DNA from: Desulfurellaceae bacterium
Lineage (GTDB): Bacteria; Campylobacterota_A; Desulfurellia; Desulfurellales; Hippeaceae
Direction of reading: 5' to 3'
Length of the DNA stretch: 43,883 nt
Assembly (NCBI GenBank): GCA_015486965.1
Contig: WFQQ01000122.1
Coordinates: forward strand, 1-43,883
The notes under the pieces are model-generated. The model was not told where the DNA came from and did not search any database. It saw only the letters and a list, made by a program, of their open reading frames with translations. Of this stretch, positions 36,515-43,883 are shown piece by piece (position 1 is the first letter of the stretch; the number at the start of each line of letters is the position of its first letter). A program made the position numbers and the translations under genes.

Positions 36515-36517
36515 CAA

Positions 36518-36964
36518 ATGAAATACGAATTGGTTTTAATAGCTAAAGGCTCGCCAAATGGGGAGAAGGCAGCCTTAAAAGCGGCTAACCTTTCCAAAGA
36601 GAGAGATATAAACACTGTGTATTTACTGTTTGTAAACGACACCGAGTTTTTCAAGGGCGGTGGCTTTGTGCATCTCGACAGGGAGTTAGAAAAGAGCCTG
36701 GATAATATAGGAAGCATTATAATGGACAAGCTTGAAAGAGTTATAAAGGAGAACAACAGCAACATTGAGGTAAAAAGAATCGAGCTAACTGGCAACACTG
36801 CGGACGAGATTTTAAAATTTGTAAATGAAAATGAAGTTGACACCCTTATAATACCAAAAGATGAGAGGGGTCCCATAGAAAGATCCCTTACAGGCGGAGA
36901 TATAGAACCATTTTTTAGTGAAATTAAAAAAAGGGTTAAAAACTTAATAATAGTTGAAGAGTAA
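36518..36964 (+). CDS. Universal stress protein (UspA)-like protein
   Basis: YELVLIAKGSPNGEKAALKAANLSKERDINTVYLLFVND; ELTGNTADEILKFVNENEVDTLIIPKDERGPIERSLTGGDI...RVKNLIIVE. Confidence 0.75.
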   Translation: MKYELVLIAKGSPNGEKAALKAANLSKERDINTVYLLFVNDTEFFKGGGFVHLDRELEKSLDNIGSIIMDKLERVIKENNSNIEVKRIELTGNTADEILKFVNENEVDTLIIPKDERGPIERSLTGGDIEPFFSEIKKRVKNLIIVEE

Positions 36965-36969
36965 GCTTG

Positions 36970-36998
36970 TTGACACAAATTTGAGTGTATGGTATTTT
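36970..36998 (+). promoter_or_regulatory. Putative sigma70-type promoter for the atp operon
   Basis: TTGACA (36970-36975), 17-nt spacer, TATTTT (36993-36998), in the largest internal gap (36965-37036). Confidence 0.6.
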
Positions 36999-37036
36999 AA
37001 GCCGACAATTTTGAGCCTGTTTGCAAGGAGGGCAAA

Positions 37037-37462
37037 ATGACAAATATAATAAGTATAAATCACACACTGTTCATCCAGATGGCAAACTTTCTCATACTTC
37101 TATTTATTCTCAACATCATCCTATACAAACCTCTGCTATCCAAAATAAAAGAGAGAATGGAAACGGTAGAAAATATGTTAAAAAGGGCAGAGGAGTTAAA
37201 AAAAGAGGCTTTAAAAAACCAGAACGAATATTCAACAAAGATAAAAGAGGCTGAGAATCAAGCAAAAAAGAGATATGCAAAAATTATAGATGAAACGCTT
37301 AAAGAAAAGGAAGAAAAGTTGGCAGAACAGCAAAAGAGAGCCGTTGAAGAGATAGATAAATTTGAAAAAGAGGTAAAAAAACAGATAGAGCAAGAGATAG
37401 AAAGCTCCAAGGATTATAGCATCGAAATTGCTAACAAAATATATAGGCAGATAGTGGAATAG
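37037..37462 (+). CDS. atpF': F1Fo ATP synthase subunit b'
   Basis: N-terminal TM (FIQMANFLILLFILNIILYKPLLSKIKERMETVENML) and long charged helix; SD AAGGAGGG. Confidence 0.85.
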   Translation: MTNIISINHTLFIQMANFLILLFILNIILYKPLLSKIKERMETVENMLKRAEELKKEALKNQNEYSTKIKEAENQAKKRYAKIIDETLKEKEEKLAEQQKRAVEEIDKFEKEVKKQIEQEIESSKDYSIEIANKIYRQIVE

Positions 37463-37469
37463 GGGGCAG

Positions 37470-38015
37470 ATGATGTTAAAATTTACACTTTCACTTCTTC
37501 TCACGCTAATAATACCAGCTATAGCAGTTGCGGCAGAAGAGGGCGGAGTTGAGCCCCATATGGGCTGGAGGGTAATCAACTTTATTATCTTTGTTGGTTT
37601 ACTTTACTACTTCTTAAGAAAACCCATCTCAGAGTTCTTTAAAAGCAGGAAAGAGAGCATAATACAGGAGATAGAAGAAGCCAAAAGACTCCAGGAAGAA
37701 GCTGAAAAGCTACTTGAGGAAACAAAAAAGAAGCTTTTAAAGTTAGAGGAAGAGGTAAAAAATATACTGGAAACCTTTGAATCTATGGCTCAGAACGAGA
37801 GGGAGCAGATACTTAAAGAGGCAGAGAACGCCATTCAAAGAATCCTAAAATCTGTAGAGGAGGAAAAAGCGTCTATACTATCTAAAGCCAAGATGCTCCT
37901 GCTTAAAAAGATGAGTGAAGAAGCCATAGAGAACCTAAAAAGCAAATTTAAAAACCTGACGAAAGAAGAGCACGAAAAAATCAACGAAAAATTTATAAGG
38001 AGCTTGCAGAGATGA
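37470..38015 (+). CDS. atpF: F1Fo ATP synthase subunit b with N-terminal signal-like segment
   Basis: MMLKFTLSLLLTLIIPAIAVAAEE followed by VINFIIFVGLLYYFLRKPISEFFKSRKESIIQEIEEAKRL. Confidence 0.9.
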   Translation: MMLKFTLSLLLTLIIPAIAVAAEEGGVEPHMGWRVINFIIFVGLLYYFLRKPISEFFKSRKESIIQEIEEAKRLQEEAEKLLEETKKKLLKLEEEVKNILETFESMAQNEREQILKEAENAIQRILKSVEEEKASILSKAKMLLLKKMSEEAIENLKSKFKNLTKEEHEKINEKFIRSLQR

Positions 38016-38551
38016 TAGATAGGAAACTCTCATCGAGATATGCAAAGGCGCTGCTCTCTATCTGTGAAGACAAAAAAATGGATGAGGACGAAACACTCAA
38101 ACTCATAAAAAACCTGACAAACTTCTTCAGAGAAAATCCAATAGTCCTTGAGTACCTTTCAGCTTATGTCGTAAGCTATCAAGACAAGGTAAGGGTTATT
38201 AACGAAATTTGCAAAAACGAAATACTCGCTGATTTTCTGAAATACATAGCCAAAAAGGGTAGATTTAAACTGTTTTATGAGATTGCTGAAACATTTGAAG
38301 AGTTTGTGGATGAGAAAAAGGGTAGGGTAAAAGCTTCTGTTATCAGTGCTGTCGAGCTCAACGAGAAAGTAAAGGAAGAGTTAAAAGAGCAGCTCAGCAA
38401 AAAGCTCAACAAAACTGTCCAGTTTAGCTTCAAAACAGAGCCAGAACTTATAGCAGGAATTATCGTACAGGTTAAAGATGTGGTCTATGACGGGAGTCTA
38501 AGAACATACCTCGCAAACCTTAAGCAAAAACTAATGAGACTTTCAATATAA
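38012..38551 (+). CDS. atpH: F1Fo ATP synthase subunit delta
   Basis: SSRYAKALLSICEDK; KKGRVKASVISAVELNEKVKEELKEQLSKKLNKTVQ...ELIAGIIVQVKDVVYDGSLRTYLANL. Confidence 0.94.
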   Translation: MIDRKLSSRYAKALLSICEDKKMDEDETLKLIKNLTNFFRENPIVLEYLSAYVVSYQDKVRVINEICKNEILADFLKYIAKKGRFKLFYEIAETFEEFVDEKKGRVKASVISAVELNEKVKEELKEQLSKKLNKTVQFSFKTEPELIAGIIVQVKDVVYDGSLRTYLANLKQKLMRLSI

Positions 38552-38566
38552 GGAGGAGTATTGCAA

Positions 38567-40075
38567 ATGCAAATTAAAGCAAGCGAAGTCAGTGAAGTAA
38601 TAAAGAAAGAGATTGAGAACGCCAAAGAGTTTATCGATATAAGCGAAACTGGAACTGTTTTAAGTGTGGGCGATGGTATAGCAAGGGTTTATGGACTAAC
38701 AAAAGTTATGGCAAACGAGCTTGTCCAGTTCGAAAGTGGCGTCATGGGAATGGCTCTTAACTTGGAAGAGGACAATGTTGGTATAATCATTCTTGGTGAT
38801 GACAAGGATATAAAAGAGGGAGACAAAGTAAAAAGAACAAAGAGAATATCCCAGGTTCCAGTTGGAGAAGCTCTTGTAGGAAGGGTTGTAAATGCTCTGG
38901 GAGAGCCCATAGACGGCAAGGGACCCATCGAGAGCGAACACTACAGAAGGATAGAGATAAAAGCTCCAGGTATTGTTCAAAGGCAATCGGTTAAAGAGCC
39001 TCTACAGACAGGTATAAAAGCTATAGACGCCATGATACCGATTGGTAGAGGACAGAGGGAGCTCATAATTGGCGATAGGCAGATAGGAAAGACGCAAATT
39101 GCCTTGGATACCATACTAAACCAGAAGGATACCGATGTTTACTGTATCTATGTAGCGATAGGTCAGAAAAGGTCAACAGTCGCACGGATCTGGAAAAAGC
39201 TGGAAGAGTTGGGAGCAATGGAATACACAACAATAGTGTCTGCAACGGCTTCAGAACCTGCATCCCTTCAATATATAGCACCGTACGCAGGGGCAACCAT
39301 GGGCGAGTACTTTAGAGATAACGGCATGCACGCCCTAATCATATATGATGACCTGACAAAGCACGCACAGGCTTACAGGCAGGTATCCCTGCTCTTGAGA
39401 AGGCCACCTGGAAGGGAAGCCTACCCCGGTGATGTATTCTACCTTCACTCAAGGCTTCTTGAAAGAGCTGCCAAGCTTTCAGACGAGATGGGTGGAGGCT
39501 CTCTTACTGCCTTACCTATCATCGAAACACAGGCGGGTGATGTCTCGGCTTACATCCCAACAAATGTTATATCCATTACAGATGGTCAGATATACTTGGA
39601 AAGTGACCTGTTCTATGGCGGAATAAGACCTGCAGTTAATGCAGGAATTTCAGTGTCGAGGGTCGGTGGTGCAGCTCAGATAAAGGCAATGAAGCAGGTT
39701 GCTGGAATGTTGAGACTTGCTCTGGCGCAGTACAGGGAGCTTGCAGCATTCGCCCAGTTCGGTTCAGACCTCGACAAGGTAACACAACAGCAGCTCAACA
39801 GGGGTGCAAGGTTAACTGAAATTTTGAAACAACCCCCATTCTCTCCACTACCCGTTGAAAAGCAGATACTTATCATCTATGCAGGCAATAACGGATATTT
39901 GGATGATATTGCAGTTGAGCATGTCCAGAAGTTTGAGAGAGAGCTTTATAAGTTTGTGGAGGCAAAGTTTCCAGACCTACTACCAGAGATAAAAGAAAAG
40001 AAAAAGATAGATGACACGCTCAAAGAGAAAATGGATACAGCGATTCAAGAGTTTAAAAAGGTGTTCAAGCCTTAA
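38567..40075 (+). CDS. atpA: F1Fo ATP synthase subunit alpha (start taken as ATG 38567)
   Basis: [74 protein letters not shown] at 38551-38556. Confidence 0.97.
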   Translation: MQIKASEVSEVIKKEIENAKEFIDISETGTVLSVGDGIARVYGLTKVMANELVQFESGVMGMALNLEEDNVGIIILGDDKDIKEGDKVKRTKRISQVPVGEALVGRVVNALGEPIDGKGPIESEHYRRIEIKAPGIVQRQSVKEPLQTGIKAIDAMIPIGRGQRELIIGDRQIGKTQIALDTILNQKDTDVYCIYVAIGQKRSTVARIWKKLEELGAMEYTTIVSATASEPASLQYIAPYAGATMGEYFRDNGMHALIIYDDLTKHAQAYRQVSLLLRRPPGREAYPGDVFYLHSRLLERAAKLSDEMGGGSLTALPIIETQAGDVSAYIPTNVISITDGQIYLESDLFYGGIRPAVNAGISVSRVGGAAQIKAMKQVAGMLRLALAQYRELAAFAQFGSDLDKVTQQQLNRGARLTEILKQPPFSPLPVEKQILIIYAGNNGYLDDIAVEHVQKFERELYKFVEAKFPDLLPEIKEKKKIDDTLKEKMDTAIQEFKKVFKP

Positions 40076-40104
40076 ACCTATAAAGTTTTTTAAGGAGCAC
40101 AGCC

Positions 40105-40980
40105 ATGGCTGTTAGCATGAGAGATATTAAAAGAAAGATAGGCAGCATCCAGAAAACGCAGCAGATAACAAAAGCCATGAAAATGGTTGCTGCTGCAAAG
40201 TTAAGAAAAGCCCAAGAGGCTGCTCTTACCTTCAGGCCGTTCAGAAACAAATTAGAACAGATGATTGCGTCCCTTGTAACATCGACCTCTCATTTGGAAA
40301 ACGAGCTTTTAAGATTTAGAGATGTAAAGAATGTCGATATAATAGTTATAACCTCTGACAGGGGTTTGTGCGGAGCATTTAACCACAATGTTCTGAAAGA
40401 GACAGAGAGGCTGATGAAAACAAAGTTCTCTGGAAAGAATGTTAATCTTATTCTTATAGGAAAATTTGCACAAACCTACTTCAAATTTAGAGGCATAAAG
40501 CCAAAAGAGGCGTTTAGCGAAATAATAAAGGATAGGGCGGAGTATTCAAAGGCAAGCGAGATTATGGACAAGGTGATTGCAGACTTTTTGAACGGTGAAA
40601 CAGATGAAGTCCATGTTATATTCAATAGGTTTGTCAATGTCTTAATCCAAAGGGTCACGGTAAAAAAACTCCTACCAATAATGATTGGCGATAAAGTGCC
40701 AAGCGAACAGAACATGGTTGAAAAATTTACATTTGAACCAGACAAAGAAACGGTCTTAAAGGAGTTGTTGCCCAAATATGTAAAAATGGAGCTTTACGGT
40801 GCTATGCTTGAATCACTTGCAGGTGAACACGCGGCAAGAATGACAGCAATGGATGCTGCAACAACCAATGCAGGTGAGATGATTAAGAGCTTGACCCTTG
40901 AGTTTAACAAGGCAAGGCAGGCTTCAATTACAAAAGAGTTGATAGAGATAACTACAAGTATAGAAGCAATGAAACAATAA
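40105..40980 (+). CDS. atpG: F1Fo ATP synthase subunit gamma
   Basis: MRDIKRKIGSIQKTQQITKAMKMVAAAKLRKAQ, ITSDRGLCGAFN, SLAGEHAARMTAMDAATTNAGEMIKSLTLEFNKARQASITKELIEI. Confidence 0.97.
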   Translation: MAVSMRDIKRKIGSIQKTQQITKAMKMVAAAKLRKAQEAALTFRPFRNKLEQMIASLVTSTSHLENELLRFRDVKNVDIIVITSDRGLCGAFNHNVLKETERLMKTKFSGKNVNLILIGKFAQTYFKFRGIKPKEAFSEIIKDRAEYSKASEIMDKVIADFLNGETDEVHVIFNRFVNVLIQRVTVKKLLPIMIGDKVPSEQNMVEKFTFEPDKETVLKELLPKYVKMELYGAMLESLAGEHAARMTAMDAATTNAGEMIKSLTLEFNKARQASITKELIEITTSIEAMKQ

Positions 40981-40995
40981 ACGAAGAGGAGTTAG

Positions 40996-42408
<1,413 letters not shown>

Positions 42409-42418
42409 GGGGGTTTAA

Positions 42419-42820
42419 GTGCCAGAGCTCAACTTAAGTATAGTAACTCCTTCAAGAAAGGTGTTTGAGGGTGTGGCTGAATATATATCTGCCCCGGGTA
42501 AGGTTGGTGAATTCGGTGTTCTACCAGGACATGAAAACTTTGTAACTGTATTGGATGTGGGATTGGTTGAAATCCAGCCAAAGGAAAAAGATAAATTTAA
42601 AATCTTAATAGTGGGTGGTTACTTTGAGGTAACAGAAGATAACATCTTTGTTATTGCAGATGAGATAATTACAAAGGATGAGATTGATAGAGATGAGGCA
42701 AAAAGGGAGCTTGAAAAATATAAAAGTGAACTTTCATCTCTACCGTTTGATGATGCGAACTATGAAAGGGTTAGCAGGCTCGTAAAAAAGTTTGAAAAAA
42801 TGTTGGAGCTGGCATCATGA
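42419..42820 (+). CDS. atpC: F1Fo ATP synthase subunit epsilon
   Basis: LNLSIVTPSRKVFEGVAEYISAPGKVGEFGVLPGHENFVTVLDVG; GTG start. Confidence 0.95.
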   Translation: MPELNLSIVTPSRKVFEGVAEYISAPGKVGEFGVLPGHENFVTVLDVGLVEIQPKEKDKFKILIVGGYFEVTEDNIFVIADEIITKDEIDRDEAKRELEKYKSELSSLPFDDANYERVSRLVKKFEKMLELAS

Positions 42821-43386
42821 ACGCCTATTTCGGTTTCAGTCAGATAGGAAGTATCGCAATAGCCGTTTTGGCAATTTTAGGTATCATGTCACTCTATTCG
42901 TGGAGCTTTATGATATACAAATGGCTTCAGTTAAGGTCAATCTTTAAAAAGAATAGGGTCTTCATAACAAAGTTTCTGGAGGTCAAAGATAAATCATCCC
43001 TCGATGCTTTTGCCAAGGCTTCTGAGTCTGCTGCGGGCAACATTTACATACTAAGTAAAGATTCATACAGCTCCGCAAGGAGTTTCTTAGAGATAATCAG
43101 TAAAGACTTGGAAAGTGGTTTTGCGTGGCTCGCCTCTATAGGCTCAACGGCACCTTTCGTGGGTCTTTTCGGTACAATATGGGGCATAATAAATGCTTTT
43201 AACAATATTGGCAATGTTCAGAGCGTTACAATTGCCACCGTTGCACCCGGTATATCAGAAGCATTGATAACAACGGCGGCTGGAATCTTTGTTGCTGTGC
43301 CAGCGGTCATAGGATACAACATACTATACTCAAAACTCTCCAGTATTACCGAAGAACTTGAAGGTTTCTTAGAAGCAATTAAATGA
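42817..43386 (+). CDS. tolQ: TolQ/ExbB-family proton channel protein
   Basis: SLYSWSFMIYKWLQL, LASIGSTAPFVGLFGTIWGIINAF, VAPGISEALITTAAGIFVAVPAVIGYN. Confidence 0.92.
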   Translation: MNAYFGFSQIGSIAIAVLAILGIMSLYSWSFMIYKWLQLRSIFKKNRVFITKFLEVKDKSSLDAFAKASESAAGNIYILSKDSYSSARSFLEIISKDLESGFAWLASIGSTAPFVGLFGTIWGIINAFNNIGNVQSVTIATVAPGISEALITTAAGIFVAVPAVIGYNILYSKLSSITEELEGFLEAIK

Positions 43387-43769
43387 AAAGAAACGGTAAA
43401 AAGGTTTTTGCTGATATAAATATAACACCTTTAGTCGATGTTATGCTCGTACTCCTTGTTATTTTTATGGTAACCACTCCAATGCTCGTTAAAGGAATAA
43501 AAGTTAACCTGCCTAAAACAAAATCTGGTGTAACAAAGATTGAGAAGAAAGATATCATAATATCGATAGATAAAAACGGCAGGTATTACCTCGACAAGGT
43601 GCCTATAAAATTAGATGCACTAAAAGATTACCTAAAAGCGCATAAAGGAAGGACTGTCATTATAAAAGCCGACTCATTGGTTAACTATGGAACCGTTGTA
43701 AGTTTAATTGACACGGTTAAATCTGTAGGCATAAGCAGGGTAGGGCTTGCCACTCAACCCAAAAAATGA
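43383..43769 (+). CDS. tolR: TolR/ExbD-family protein
   Basis: INITPLVDVMLVLLVIFMVTTPMLVKGIKVNLPKT. Confidence 0.93.
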   Translation: MKRNGKKVFADINITPLVDVMLVLLVIFMVTTPMLVKGIKVNLPKTKSGVTKIEKKDIIISIDKNGRYYLDKVPIKLDALKDYLKAHKGRTVIIKADSLVNYGTVVSLIDTVKSVGISRVGLATQPKK

Positions 43770-43883
43770 AATTTCTAAGCTTTTTAGCTTCACTAATTGT
43801 TCATGCCTTTTTTGTTCTCATCTTCCTCCTTATTGTTAAAACCCCCACGGTGAAACCAAAAAAAACACCGATTTATACTGTGA
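43766..43883 (+). CDS. TolA/TonB-like protein, 5' part only (cut by window end; not in ORF track)
   Basis: ATG 43766 overlapping tolR stop; translates MKFLSFLASLIVHAFFVLIFLLIVKTPTVKPKKTPIYTV: TonB/TolA-type SxxxH TM anchor then Pro/Lys-rich start. Confidence 0.8.
   Translation, partial: MKFLSFLASLIVHAFFVLIFLLIVKTPTVKPKKTPIYTV

Noticed and set aside
36070-36546. 158-aa + strand ORF in an alternative frame of the permease gene
   Set aside because: Cys/His/Asn-rich frame-shadow translation without a domain; the permease frame is clearly coding through this region.

Overview
A 43.9-kb, roughly 38% GC (estimated by eye) chromosomal segment. Every credible gene is on the + strand, packed with almost no intergenic space: most junctions are ATGA/TGATG overlaps and the largest internal gap is about 72 nt. 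Order: mraZ-rsmH-ftsL-like-ftsI; U32 peptidase (TrhP-like)-rsmD-coaD-class I aminotransferase; TPR membrane protein-PBP1A-RluD-like-FN3 lipoprotein-comM; queF-iorA-iorB-valS; FlgT-like/propeller exported protein-polysaccharide deacetylase-GT4-two tandem GT2 paralogs-macrodomain protein; livH-livM-livG-livF; nadK-RecN-like-murG; parA-parB; Ig-like/permease fusion-UspA; atpF'-atpF-atpH-atpA-atpG-atpD-atpC; tolQ-tolR-tolA (cut by the window end). The parAB-atp-tolQRA order resembles Campylobacterota; with iorAB, mraZ and livHMGF I suspect a Desulfurella/Hippea-type organism (inference only). The content is mainly housekeeping. I see no CRISPR, tRNA, rRNA, transposon or obvious defence system. Most unusual signals: (1) livH has no ATG/GTG/TTG start covering its conserved N-terminus and appears to start at an AUA codon within an ATAG overlap behind a good Shine-Dalgarno, or to be reached by slippage on an A6 run; (2) an exact 10-bp-periodic TGGG array at mraZ that also contains its ribosome-binding site; (3) patchy near-identity, including a 54-nt perfect match, between tandem GT2 genes; (4) a carboxypeptidase-regulatory-like Ig domain fused to an ArsB/NhaD-type permease and paired with UspA; (5) a possible hairpin covering the atpA stop and the atpG Shine-Dalgarno.
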